Origin: Anodontia alba
Lineage: Eukaryota > Mollusca > Bivalvia > Lucinida > Lucinidae
Direction of reading: 5' to 3'
Length of the DNA stretch: 64,000 nucleotides
NCBI GenBank assembly: GCA_964016985.1
Contig: OZ024830.1
Location: 79,857,386 to 79,921,385 of the forward strand
Shown here: in pieces, positions 46,131 to 58,040 of the stretch
Layout of the letters: each line of letters starts with the position of its first letter
Numbering within the stretch: the first letter of the stretch is position 1
Made by a program: the position numbers and the translations under genes
Notes under the pieces: model-generated
Told to the model about the DNA's origin: nothing
The model's database searches: none
The model's input: only the letters and a program-made list of their open reading frames with translations

Positions 46131-47088
46131 GTGTGTTTAGGGTAACGCGTTGAAAAAAAATAGGTAGGGTAGATAGGGATTATTTTATTTTATTTATTTT
46201 TTTTATTTTTATGTAGAATTATAACATAATTTCCAAATATATTTGGAATAAGCATCGTATTTCACATGAAATTTTACCAAGTATGTTTGACTACCCTTTG
46301 ATGTGTCTAAAAGTACTGATAGAATGGCTAACACTGCAGACCCTGATCAAACTGCTTTTATAGGAGCAGTTTGATCTGGGTCTACACTATTTGCTTAAAT
46401 CTAGTTAACAAAATATTCAACATAAATATTTTATCCCAGTAACACATATTTTTGTGAGAACTGAGAAAACAAAAAAAAAAAAAAAAAAAAAAAAACATGA
46501 AAAAAAATTGCTAGGTTTCACCAGGTAGGATAGAGTCGCCTTAAAAATGCATATTTTTTATGGCTGTCCTGAAATTTGGTTAGGTTGAGGAAATAACATT
46601 TAATTAATTATTGGGCATCATTCTGCAAGTACAAGTCTGCCTAGACACAGAAAATATGAAGTTTTAAAACTAACACAGTAAAAGTTCTTTACTTATAGCA
46701 AGTACCCAGTTTGAACAATATTATTCAGTAAGAGGAAAAGCTGTCTGTAAAATCGCAGCATAGCCAAACTTCCCCTCCCCACGCTCCCGAGAATGATCCA
46801 CACATTAAAAAATGCTAGTATTGTAGTTTACCAAAATCAGTTAAGATGACCAGGAAATGCCATGTTTCTGATTCCACTGTTTGTTTTTGAGATAGGACTG
46901 AATAAACCCAAAGTTTGAGAAAAATGCACATCAAAGAGCAGTCATACAAACTTGGTAAAATTTTATGTGAATTAGGGTGCTAAATCAAAATATATTTGTG
47001 ATTATGGTACAATTCTACATAAAAATGTAAAATAAAACCCTATCTCCCCTACCTTTTTTCCCTACCATGTTACCCTAAACACGCATAG
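46131..47088. mobile_element. ~960-bp non-autonomous DNA element with long inverted ends
   Basis: GTGTTTAGGGTAAC at 46131 faces GTTACCCTAAACAC at ~47072-47085. Similarity continues inward (AGGTAGGGTAGATAGGG, TTTTTATGTAGAATT) for about 90 bp on each side. Inside are a poly(A) run (46469-46494) and an M4-type hairpin (46338-46385). No coding content. Confidence 0.6.
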
Positions 47089-47259
47089 TTTTTATGGTTG
47101 GTATACAGCTTAGGATTAAGATGGATGCGGATTGATTTATATAAATTAAAAAGAAAAAAAAAGAAGAAAAAATTTTTGGAGCAACGGTTTTGATAGTTGA
47201 CTTGTTTGAGGCTGATCTATAGATTCCCTGATATTTTTTTTGATGAAACAATGATGCGG

Positions 47260-48069
47260 GCTGGTGTCATTTACATCAGACGCTGGCTCGTGACATTCAC
47301 ACCAGATGCTGGCTCGTGGCTTTCACACCAGACGCTGGCTCGTGACATTCACAGCAGACGCTGGCTTGTGACATTCACACCAGACGCTGGCTCGTGGCTT
47401 TCACATCAGACGCTGGCTCGTGACATTCACACCAGACGCTGGCTCGTGACATTCACATCAGACGCTGGCTCGTGACATTCACATCAGATGCTGGCTCGTG
47501 ACATTCACACCAGACGCTGGCTCGTGACATTCACACCAGACGCTGGCTCGTGACATTCACATCAGACGCTGGCTCGTGACATTCACATCAGACGCTGGCT
47601 AGTGGCTTTCACATCAGACGCAGGCTCGTGACATTCACACCAGACGCAGGCTCATGACATTCACATCAGACGCTGGCTCGTGTCTTTTCACACCAGACGC
47701 AGGCTCGTGACATTCACATCAGATGCTGGCTCGTGGCTTTCACATCAGGCACTGGCTCTTGACATTCACATCAGACGCTGGCTCGTGGCTTTCACATCAG
47801 ACGCTGGCTCGTGACATTCACATCAGACGCTGGCTCATGGCTTTCACATCAGACGCTGGCTCGTGGCTTTCACACCAGACGCTGGCTCGTGACATTCACA
47901 CCAGACGCTGGCTCGTGGCTTTCACATCAGACGCTGGCTCGTGACATTCACATCAGACGCTGGCTCGTGGCTTTCACATCAGACGCTGGCTCATGACATT
48001 CACATCAGACGCTGGCTCGTGGCTTTCACATCAGACGCTGGCTCGTGACATTCACACCAGACGCTGGCT
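47260..48069. repeat. 26-bp minisatellite upstream of the BTB gene, ~31 units
   Basis: Consensus ACGCTGGCTCGTGACATTCA-CACCAG. Two main unit types alternate irregularly (GTGACATTCACA and GTGGCTTTCACA), with CACC/CATC variation. Because 26 is not a multiple of 3 and units lack stops, several frames stay open (GSWLSHQTLARD), which is not evidence of a gene. It ends 327 bp before the BTB start codon and could lie in the promoter or 5' UTR. Confidence 0.92.
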
Positions 48070-48396
48070 TCTTTCGGTATCTTTGAAAGGCTCTGCTCAG
48101 TGATTGTGAACTTTCATGCTGTAATATTTGTGCCATACACATTCCGGACTGGATCTGCAGGTCGAAATAAGCATAGTCACGAAACATTTCTTGATGGTAC
48201 TTAGCCTATGATTCCCGAGTCTCATACAGCTGAGTATGTCGTTTGATTTTTAGGTCAGTGAAATATTTTGTTTCAGATATTTTATTTATGTTTCAGGCAT
48301 ATCATCAGGTCCTTAGTGTTGATCAAAGATCGAAGAAACTATCGCTTACAGTTGCTGAAAGTAAAAGCATCAGTTTTACATTTACAATAATAGATC

Positions 48397-48616
48397 ATGG
48401 ATGATTACTTTACCATACAGACACAGGATCATTATAAAACCTTGTTTGTCGAACTACACACCCTACAGAAACAAGGAGTGGCGTGCGATGTTATTTTGGT
48501 GGCTGAAGATGGAGAAATCTTGGCACATAAGGTCATTTTAATGGCAGTGAGCAAGTACTTTAAAAGGCAATTGGTGTCTACGCTACGACAAGAAACTCCA
48601 AAAGTGGTACTTCGAG
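48397..48616 (+). CDS. BTB-zinc finger coding exon 1
   Basis: Encodes MDDYFTIQTQDHYKTLFVEL through KVVLR, the first half of the BTB fold. Donor CGAG|GTATGT, phase 1. Confidence 0.85.
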
Positions 48617-51600
48617 GTATGTTTAAACACCAACTTCTTCCATTTTACCTGAAATGGCCCCAGTAAAATAATCAGATGGACAGAATTGTATATGCACCCT
48701 TACAAACGAATCAGAAGTCAAACATTGTTAAAGAGTGTCTGAAGATGTAAATGTGGTTTGGTGTCTGGGAAGGGCTGCGGTTTGTGATTGTGGCACTTTC
48801 TGTACTTTTCTCTTACCTTTTTTTACATAATCCTTAGATTATTGTTTCATTGTAACTTAGGTACCTTGTTGACCTGGTCATTTTATGGAGGAATTTAAAA
48901 GATGGGGGGACATAAATTCACTGAATTCGCTTGTAAGTTGCTGTGGAAATACTGAAAGAAAATGCAATGGCATCTGCAGACATGCAGTGGCTTAGGACCA
49001 TTGTCCTTGGTCTTTCATCCCATAGTGTTCATTGGAAAAGTATCGTTAAGGTTTTCTCAGGAACAGTGCTAGCTGAAGCCTTGAAATTGTATTGATAATA
49101 CGGTTATGAAAAATATACTTTAAAATACCAAGAAAAAGAAATAATGCTAGCTACAGCCTTGAAACTTTGTAAATAAAACATTCAAACCCCTTGTGTCGTG
49201 TAGCAGATAATGGACATTCTTATTTTATTTTTCTTCATTTTTAGTTGGATTTTTCAAAAATCCGTTCTTTAAAATAGCGATGTCCGTGCGGGCGTCGGGC
49301 GTCGTCCGAGATGTACCATTTGATTAACTTGTTTTGAAAAAAAAAATGCTGGTTGCACCGTGAAACTTTATGAAATATACGAACACATGACCAATTGTGT
49401 AGTTTAACAGAGAACATTTATAAAATGTACGAACACACATGACCCATTGTGTAGTTTAACAGACAGCAGCCTTGCTCGCTATATTTGTTCTAATATTTTC
49501 CAATAAATTTACTTCTGTCCATATGATTGAATAGAAAAAAAATGTCATAGTGGGATAGCTGAATTCTTGAAACTTTGCGATGATACAGCCATGACTCCTT
49601 GCATCATGTAAAAGAAGGTGATCATGCTTCATTGTTTCCTTTTTTTATGTCCCCGATTTCGAAGAAGTCGTAGGAGCGTATTGCTTTTGGGTCGTTCTTA
49701 CGTCCGTTCGACACACTTTGCAGAGATAGAATCTGGAAATTTTATCTATGTGATGAGGATGGAAATAAGTCGGACGGTGTTCCGGTTATGCATTGTAAGC
49801 TTGTGGGAAGCTATCTTGAAAACTGTTTAAGCTAGGGTCTCGAAATTTGATGAGCTAATTGGGGATGATAGCAGAATTCGTTGCCACGTTAAGGACACGC
49901 ATGTAGTTGGGGGCATATTGTTTTACAAACAATTTCTAGTTCCATTTCTTTTTCTACATATCTCACAACTAGAAACGGTGTTGCATGGGGTATTAATCGC
50001 GTTTAGCGAAAGCTTTAGTTTCTGTATATAGGGTCAAAGTATTGAGTGATACGCCTTCCCTATTTAATCATGCCCACCGTTCCTAACCGACGACTGTTAT
50101 AGTTTTCTTGCTTCAGCCCAAATTCCACCCTCAAACAATGACACACAACTTAGTTGAGCGATTTAGGACTGTCTTGGTCCTCTTAATGTTATTTGTCTGT
50201 ATTCTCTTGCAGGTATATCTGTCATGGAACTTGCCAATATTGTCAAGTATATCTACAGTGGAAAACTTTTAGTTGCGTCAGATAGCATGGGTATCACTCT
50301 AAAAGTGTGTGAAATGTTAGAATTAGATGACATAGTAAAAGGCTATAAAGATTGCAATATAGAACAAAGCTGCAGTGAAGCAAATTTGATACATACTGAT
50401 GTTCCAAAACTAACAGAAACCAATATTAAAGGCATGTCGAATGTATTGTCTTCCTTTAAAGATGCCTTAGCTCAAGCTTCTATAGAAAATGTCAGGCAAA
50501 CCTTGAAACATAAAAGTGGTGAAACAACAGTGCTCAGGTTTACCTTACCTGATTGCGGGAATGATTCAGTATCAGGGGACTCTCAGTCTTCCGCACCTGA
50601 TAAGGCCTCAGACTCCTCCATTGTGCCGCAGGCAGGGAAGCAGTTATCAGCGCTGAATACATCGGGTGACACAACAAATAAAACAAGAGGAAGAATCATC
50701 TCAGCCAATGCGAATAGCTTATCAAGTAGGACATCATTACCAGCACCTAAACCTAAGATAGTTTCACTTTACAGTGATACACCTGTCTCAAAATCCAAAC
50801 AAACTGCTATGCCAAGAGCCGGCGTGCCTGGCATAACAGAGAAAGTCACAGACACATATTCAATTGGAAGGCTTAGGATTGGCCAGCCCAGCACTGTAAA
50901 CTCGTATTTTGTGACGAAAAGGCTTCAACAATCGACTCAGCAATCTCCTGTACCTGAGACGTCTTGTCGGAACACAGCGAACCCAAAAAGTACTAACATG
51001 ACAACTCCAGGTAAAGACCAGAAGTTGACACAGGAATCTTTGGCTACTACAACAGATATTAACCCCTTGACATCTGTTGCAGAGCAAACTAACGAACTTA
51101 TGCCGTCCAAATTATCTGCAGGTAAATCTGCAGTTATTGAACTGAACACTGACACAACAAAGGAAAGATTCATTTTACCCCAACAATTGAAAGAAGATGC
51201 TAGAGAGCGCCTCACGAAACTTATAGGCAAAGCAAAGTCATTTTCTGAAGATGAAAAGCAAGACAGTGGACAGGCTTTATCATCCGACACTGACGAAGTA
51301 ATCTATATTAAAAAAGAAACGGGTGATGATTCATTTACAGACACAGAAAGTTACAAAGCATCTGAAGTAAACGCTAAAAATAAAAGGTTTGGTTCAGCTG
51401 CGGCTGTTGGTGATCACTCTGACAGCGAACAACTCGCAATCCCTTGTATAACTTGGTGTGACAAAAAAGATGCTAAGGGTGAAAGTATTTCACCTGAACC
51501 ATATGGGGTGATAAAGGATAAATTCAAAGTCACACCTTTGCGCGAGAGCGATAATGAGATGAGTGAGCATTTTCAAGATGAAAGAGATGTTCCAGCGAAA

Positions 51601-54600
51601 GCTAATTATTCACAGTCTAAGCTAGTTGTCAAATTAAACAGACTTACACAACGAGAAATGAGTAAGTGGTCAAAGATATCTGGTTCAGGTACTGTTAAAA
51701 AGAATATAAAAAAGTACAGCATAATACGAACGGGGGAGACTGAAGCAAATGAACCACCTGAAAAGAGAAAAAAGGAAAATGCAAGTGGGACAACACCTTC
51801 ACTTGATCGTGGGATGGAGGAATTTAGATGTGATGTATGTAATGTAAAATTCGAAACATTTCCGGAGCTAAATCAGCACTCTATAGTGCACAGTGCTGTT
51901 GACCTTAGGACTTCCTCCGAATTAGAAATTTGCACGAATTGTAATGCAAGATTTGAAACGAAGCAGTTATTGTTAGAACACAGCAAAGAACACGAAAGCA
52001 ACGCCGTGCTTACATGTGAATGTGGTAACCTTTTATACAGAGGTCCAGGTTGTAAGACGGTAAGTGAATTTGATGGATAGCTTTAAATATAGTTGAACAG
52101 AAATGGCTCGAACGTCTTTTAGACCATGTGAGTTTGTTCTAGACATGAGTAGATCGAGGCACTGAGGGTTCATCACGTAGATAGATTTTTTTTTTATATA
52201 TATAAAATTCAAAATGTTTGCACTTAAGTTTATATAACTATATTATCAAGACCCTTTAATGAATTTCATGAACATTTGGCATGATGAAAGATATAGGTTT
52301 AGATTTTTTCTCAGCACGATCCCCACCGCAGGATGTGACCCTGAGTCAAGGTCACGTACATGTACTTAGAATTTTATATAAAAGTCAAAATCTTCGCATA
52401 AACGTTTATATTGCTGTATCATTAAGACCTTTGGATGAATTTGATTAAATTTTATATTTTGCATGAATGTAGATTTATTTAGATTTAAAGTTTTACTTAG
52501 GGAAATTCCCGTACCGGGATGTGACTTTGAGGTTAAGGTCACAGGTTTAGAGTTTTCTTATAAAAGTCAACCATTTTGCATTAAAGTTTACATAGCTTTG
52601 TGTATACCCGCGATATACGAAGTATGTTGAGGGGTATATAGTTTTCCCCATTTCCGTTCGTTTGTTTGTACCTATCATTCATTCGTTCGTCTTTCCGTCA
52701 CGTTCGTTAAGACTTTACATTATAAAGACCCTTTGATGGATTTCATTTATGATTTCATTTGAAGTAGACTTCCCCATTCCCGGACATACGCTTCTACTGA
52801 TATTTCCTTCGTTCAGGCTTATGGGCATGGTGGGCGAAGCTTGCTTACCAAGTAATGCTTACTATCCGCGGACGCCTGATTACACCCTTTATTCTGGGGT
52901 CCATGTCTGTTGGTCTGAACATTCTGATTCGTCATTCGTTTATGGATTTATGAGTTTGGATTACGGCTTAGGTACCATGACCGCAACTACTTATACTTGG
53001 TGTGATGGTAGATATATGTCTAACGTTTACTCAGTATTCCCACCCCGAGGCCTGGCGTGGAGGTCAATGTCACGAACTTAGAATGTTCATATACAAGTCA
53101 AAATTTGTGCCAATAAGTTTATATAGCTATATTATCAAGACCCTTCACTGAATTGCATGTATATTTGGCATGATGGTAGATATATGCCTAGAGTTTAACT
53201 CAGCACGGTCACCACGCTGGGATATGACCATGATGTCAAGGTCTTAGCCATCCTCTATGGCTCAGTTGGATTGGCATGCGACTGGAGATCAGGAGGTTGC
53301 GAGTTCGACCCCTGCCGGGTAGGCAACATTCTTATGTGGAGATTGATCATGAAATATTTTCTGCGGTCATTCTCTCCCTTCCGCTGATTCAAGAAGGGCA
53401 GCTGTGAGTTTCTGGAATATGCATAATACTGGTTAACCGCTTAGAGGACTGCCCAGTAAAAGTGTGGTTTACCGGGCATTTCCTCTAACAGATTTCAATG
53501 AAGCATTTGAGACATTGTATGTGGATAACTGACACAATGGTCATGTTGATTCGAACACTTTTATGAAACGAAGTTGCTGTACGAGAATGTGTAATACAAT
53601 ATTGTGTATAAAAATGGTATAGAAGATGTCCAGAAATAGCCAGTCAGAGAAAATAGCCTAACAATGACCCCGGAGGAGGAGTAAACAAACCATGAAGGAC
53701 AGTTTACAAAGTAAAACAAAGTAAAGTAAAGCAGCAAAGTCTTTCCCCTCCCCTCCCCTCATCTCTCCCCCCCGCCCCCCGCCCCCCTTCAAGTTGATCA
53801 AAATGCCAGACAGGATCTATTAACCACAACAGATAAAATAACGAACTGTACAAACCATGAGCCACCCATCGCATATCCTTCCCCGCAGCGAGTAGCCACA
53901 AGGTCACACAAAGAACAAACAACACCAGAACCACCGCCTTAGAACAGACAGTTGTTAAAACTGCCTGAGGTGGCGGGATTATATCGATCTTTTAATTGCA
54001 CCAAAACTTTATCCTCGGTCCATACTCTTTACAAAAGCAATGCTCACATAGGGGAAAGAAAAACACAAAGTAACAAAATACATACAAATAGTGGACAGCC
54101 TGCGTATTTAGTCATCCTGATGTTCTTGGGGAATTTTTTGGAACATATAGTGTAAATTACTAATGCCATGAACAGGGTATGCTTGTGGCTTTCTGGTGGT
54201 CCAGAAGTAATATTTTACTTCTCGAAACTTTGTCTTTTCCGCGAACTACACCATTTAGGATGCAATGTGTTCATAAAATGAGCTTCGTTGAACAGTATTA
54301 TACAGTTGCTGTTTGGCAAACCTAGTGGCTCCTTCGTTGTAACGGTCGTCTCTGGTCGGCTAGTTAAGCGCTGTGGCCGCAGTTGACATCAGTTTGAACC
54401 TTCACTCTGACCAGTAGTGCTCTTTCCTCTGTCTTCTGAGCTAGATTCATTGGAAATGATCCTGGGTGAGAGTTCTCTGTTTGTGTTATTTGTGTGTGTA
54501 TGTGTGTTGTTTTCTCAGTTTTGATAACATTGGATGTCATTATGTCCTTTACCAAGAACCCTAACAGCATCGCAGAGATAAACCAATTGTAGCTTTTGTT

Positions 54601-54705
54601 TCTATTTCAGAATCTGGGGTCTTCGATGATATGTCCAGTTTGTAAGAAAAGCGTTTCAGGAAGAACAGAGCAGCTTGCATCATGGAATAATGACACAGTG
54701 AAAAG
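48397..54705 (+). CDS. BTB/POZ zinc-finger protein, 5' part (three coding exons seen)
   Basis: Probable nuclear transcription regulator. Exons 48397-48616, 50213-52059 and 54611-54705 join in phase at GT/AG sites. Together they give at least 720 residues. The start is firm: an in-frame TAG lies two codons upstream of the ATG. An N-terminal BTB domain (about 10-115) contains CDVILVAEDGEILAHKVILM and IVKYIYSGKL and is split by intron 1. A long Ser/Thr-rich, probably disordered middle follows, with an IKKE SUMO-type site (~440) and a basic EKRKKE stretch (~590). Two C2H2 fingers follow: CDVC-x12-HSIVH (613-633) and CTNC-x12-HSKEH (647-667). Next come CECG and, in exon 3, CPVCKK. Exon 3 ends with two bases of a codon, so more exons should lie beyond, none of which I could find before 64000. 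No orthologue is recognised. Confidence 0.85.
48625..50212 (+). other. Intron 1 of the BTB gene
   Basis: 1596-bp intron carrying a family G fragment (48755-48830) and element D (49647-49939). The remainder shows nothing recognised. Confidence 0.6.
49647..49939 (+). mobile_element. Helentron-like element D, short, without a tandem array
   Basis: It starts ATGTCCCCGATTTCGAAGAA after a T run. It has a CGTCCGTTCG motif and ends in TTGTTT-TAC-AAACAA (49918-49932) then TTTCTAG. Head and tail match elements C and F, but only a single internal unit is present. Confidence 0.65.
50213..52059 (+). CDS. BTB-zinc finger coding exon 2
   Basis: Acceptor CTTGCAG|GTATAT, donor AAGACG|GTAAGT. 1847 nt encode the second half of the BTB domain (GISVMELANIVKYIYSGKLL), the disordered middle and two C2H2 fingers. 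The frame stays open across the whole exon. Confidence 0.9.
52200..53245 (+). repeat. ~185-bp tandem-repeat element in BTB intron 2
   Basis: Units share AAGACCCTTTGATGAATTT, AAAGTCAAAAT and GGGATGTGACC-TGA-GTCAAGGTCA. A head-like segment, TATACCCGCGATATACGAAG with CGTTCG runs (52610-52700), sits inside. It resembles the other array elements in layout but lacks a clear ACGG tract. Confidence 0.55.
53250..53480 (+). mobile_element. tRNA-derived SINE, diverged copy
   Basis: ATGGCTCAGTTGGATTGG (A box) and GCGAGTTCGACCC (B box) are followed by the family body. It lacks the AGCGAAAGAATG and AAGCC segments and the 3' tail. It is the most diverged of the four copies. Confidence 0.8.
53660..53960. 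repeat. Interspersed family K fragment with empty site
   Basis: Carries AACAACACCAGAACCACCGCC-TTAGAAC, the uninterrupted form of the site occupied by the 2.6-kb element at 11723-14309. A C-rich tract lies at 53740-53790. Confidence 0.55.
54611..54705 (+). CDS. BTB-zinc finger coding exon 3
   Basis: Acceptor CTATTTCAG|AATCTG, donor AAAAG|GTATTT. 95 nt encode NLGSSMICPVCKKSVSGRTE and a short tail. The CPVC pair probably completes a zinc site begun by CECG in exon 2. Reading through the donor meets a stop within an M4 repeat after 16 codons. Confidence 0.7.
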
Positions 54706-54707
54706 GT

Positions 54708-54920
54708 ATTTGGGCCAGGTCTCAAAAGTTCCTACAAAGTGCATGTGAGACCAGAAGAGACTCAGAACAGCCTGCGCAGCTGATCAGTGGCTTCCCTGTC
54801 CGCCTGAAGACACTTTGGATACACAAGGTGACCTGCCAACACTGATCAGAATGCACAGATTCGCTGGCTGGTCTGAGTTTGAATCATCTTGCCACTGCTG
54901 CAGGCCTAAAATGATGTTCA
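54708..54920. repeat. MITE family M4 copy directly after BTB exon 3
   Basis: GAGACTCAGAACAGCCTGCG and CTGATCAGAATGCACAGATT are M4 arms. It starts within a few bases of the exon 3 donor. Confidence 0.55.
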
Positions 54921-55334
54921 CGAACCGTTAATAATTGCGGCAAATTAAAAAACTTTTGTTTATATTTTTTGGTTAGTGTTACTTTAGAATGAATGTAGAT
55001 AGAATCTAGCTTATAGTCTTAGAAACATTGCATTGCTTTGGCGTGGCACCGGTTGGAAGCATACATGATCCCCTGAACACTACATAAAACTTTTCATTGT
55101 AAACTTCTGAAGCAAGGGTACCGATATACTACATAAACTATTCTCTAAGTTTAATCGCCGTCATTCTGAATTAATGTCTAAACATAACGTTGGTGTATAA
55201 ACACTTCTACAAGAAGGTCTGTCCGAACCTGAATTTTGTGGCGACTTAGTCTGTAACTTGAGAAAGATTGATGGCACATTGGACTTTTCGATACAATTTA
55301 AAAAATGTCACACTCTAATAAAAGATGGTTTGAA
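54921..55334. other. Nothing recognised
   Basis: AT-rich sequence downstream of the last BTB exon seen. No exon with zinc-finger motifs was found here. Confidence 0.4.
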
Positions 55335-55750
55335 CATGGATATTTTGCGGTAAACTGCATGTATGGTTGTTAACCCAATTATGGTTGATAACTTGCTGTC
55401 CTCTTTATTGTATGATGGTGAGTCTGTAAGACTAAACGACGGCTTCCTCCTCAATATGAACCAGATGGTCGGCGCATGACTGTCGGGCTCATCGTAGTCC
55501 TTTGCGAGGGTTTTCTTGTATTCTGGCCAGATCGCCATTGAACCCTTTGCTTTGTTTCATCATAGTGTTTTTTGATTATATGCGTTTCGCTGTGCTGTTT
55601 CATAGATGAGGTAGATTACCCCTACATATATTTGTAAGAGGAGCTGCATCAGAATTAAGGGTGAGGTTTCGCGCAAAAGTAGTTTTCATACTGAAAAGGC
55701 TGTTCCTGTGTTGCAATTCTTCTGTGGGTCTGTGATTGTCCCCAGTCTTA
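55335..55750 (+). repeat. Interspersed family K copy
   Basis: CTGCATGTATGGTTGTTAAC ... TTGCTGTCCTCTTTATTG, then a body shared with 9310-9760 (GATTATATGCGTTTCGCTG, GAGCTGCATCAGAATTAAGG). The opening is also found, inverted, at 60191. Confidence 0.55.
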
Positions 55751-56036
55751 AGTCGAAGGGGGCTGATGAAATGGGTTCGTCCGTCCGAGATTCCGTTCGT
55801 CCGTAGACACAATGAGATAGACAGCTTGTGGGCGCAACTCCTCTTACATTTTTAGACCGATCTCTTTAAAACTTTGACCTATTTTTTCCAGCTCAGATTT
55901 CTATTATATTAGATACTTTGTGGCTGCAATTCCTCTTAGAATTTTCCACCTATCAGTTGGAAACTATGCATACTTGTTCTACATGGTCTGAAGATATGCG
56001 TGTGATTTTGGGGTTTTCCTGCCATTGTCTTTTTTT

Positions 56037-58040
56037 AGCTCACCTGAGGTATGCTCAGGATGAGCTATTGTGATCACTTTTCGTCCGTCGTCCGTCCGTG
56101 CGTCCGTCCGTCCGTCCGTGCGTCCGTCCGTAAACATTTTCAAACAACTTCTCCTCTGAAGCCCCTGAGCCAATTTTGCTCAAATTTCATATGGAACCTC
56201 CTTAGGTTGGGGGAACGAAAAATTGCTAAAATGGTCGCGGTCCATTGACCAAGATGGCCGCCATGCCCATATATAGTAAAAACCTTTAAAAATCTTCTTC
56301 TCCAGAACCGAGGATGCCTTGGGGCTGAATCTTTGCATAAGTCATCGGGGACGGGAGGTCTACCAAATTTGATAAAATAAGTGTCGTATATTGACATTTG
56401 ACCTTTTTACGGCAAGGTCAAGTTTGCTTCCCTATGCATTTGTATGGGAGAAACCTTTAAACATCTTGTTCTCCAAAACCGAGGATGCCTTATGGCTGAA
56501 CCTTTACATATATCATCGGAAACTGGAGGTCTCCCAAAGTTGCTAAAATAATGGTCGTACATTGACATTTGACCTTTTTATGGTAAGGTCAATTTTGTTT
56601 CCTTATGCATTTGTATGGGAAAAATGTTCAGAATTTCAAACGACTTCTTCTCTGGAGCCTCTGGGCCAATTTTGCTCAAATTTCATATGGAGCCTCCTTA
56701 GGTTGGGGGAATGAAGGATTGCTAAAATGGTCGCGGTTAGTTGACCAAGATGGCCGCCATGCCCATATATGGTAAAAACCTTTAAAAATCTTCTTCTCCA
56801 GAACCGAAGATGCCTTGGGGCTGAATCTTTGCATAAGTCATTGGGGACTGGAGGTCTACCAAAATTGCTAAAATAATTGTTGTATATTGACATTTGACCT
56901 TTTTACGGCAAGGTCAAGTTTGCTTCCCTATGCATCTGTATGGGAAAAATCTTTAAAAATCTTGTTCTCCAAAACCGAGGATGCCTTGTGGCTGAATCTT
57001 TACATATATCATCGGAAACTGGAGGTCTCCCAAAGTTGCTAAAATAATGGTCGTACATTGACATGTGACCTTTTTACCATGAGGTCAATTTTGCTTCCTT
57101 ATGCATTTGTATGGGAAAAATATTCAGAATTTCAAACGACTTCTCCTCTGGAGCCTCTGGGCCAATTTTGCTCAAATTTCATATGGAGCCTTCTTAGGTT
57201 GGGGGAATGAAAGATTGCTAAAATGGTCGCAGTTCATTGACCAAGATGGCCGCCATGCCCATATATGGTAAAAACCTTTAAAAGTCTTCTTCTCCAAACC
57301 GAGGATGCCTTGGGGCTGAGTCTTTGCATAAGTCATTGGGGACCGGAGGTCTACCAAAATTGCTAAAATAAATGTTGTATATTGACATTTGACCTTTTTA
57401 CGGCAAGGTCAAGTTTGCTTCCCTATGCATTTGTATGGGAAAAACCTTTAAAAATCTTGTTCTCCAAAACCGAGGATTCCTTGTGACTGAATCTTTACAT
57501 ATATCATCGGAAACTGGAGGTCTACCAAAGTTGCTAAAATAATGGTCGTACATTGACATATGACCTTTTTACCTTGAGGTCAGTTTTGCTTCCTTATGCA
57601 TTTGTATGGGAAAAATATCCAGAATTTCAAACGACTTCTCCTCTGGAGCCTCTGGGCCAATTTTGCACAAATTTCGTATGGAGCCTCCTTAGGTTGGGGG
57701 AATGAAAGATTGCTAAAATGGTCGCGGCTCATTGACCAAGATGGCCGCTATGCCCATATATGGTAAAAACCTTTAAAAATCGTCTCCAGAACCGAGGATG
57801 CCTTGGGGCTGAATCTTTGCTTAAATCATCGGGGACATGGGGTCTACCAAAGTTGCTAAAATAATGGTCGTACAAGTTTGCTTCCCTATGCATTTGTATG
57901 GGAAAAAACATTTAAAAATCTTATTCTCCAAAACCGAGGATGCCTTATGCCTGAATTTTTGCATATATTATTGGGAACATCTGCATGTTTGCAGTGGCTA
58001 TGTCACTCAGGTGAGCGAACCGTGGCCCGTGGGCCTCTTG
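56037..58040 (+). mobile_element. Helentron-like element E with a 496-bp higher-order repeat
   Basis: The head AGCTCACCTGAG is hairpin-paired with CTCAGGATGAGCT and is repeated in inverse at 58006-58016. A GTCCGTCCGTGCGTCC run follows. The tail is GGCCC-GT-GGGCC then TCTTG. T runs flank it. CAAGATGGCCGC recurs at 56251, 56747, 57243 and 57738 (496-bp period); each period holds three ~165-bp subunits. Confidence 0.75.

Noticed and set aside
47197..47996. Repetitive open frames (GSWLSHQTLARD type) as a repeat protein
   Set aside because: They follow from a 26-bp minisatellite without stop codons. Several frames are open alike, and unit changes do not favour silent sites.
47260..48069. CRISPR array
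   Set aside because: Units are contiguous 26-bp repeats without unique spacers, in a eukaryotic genome.
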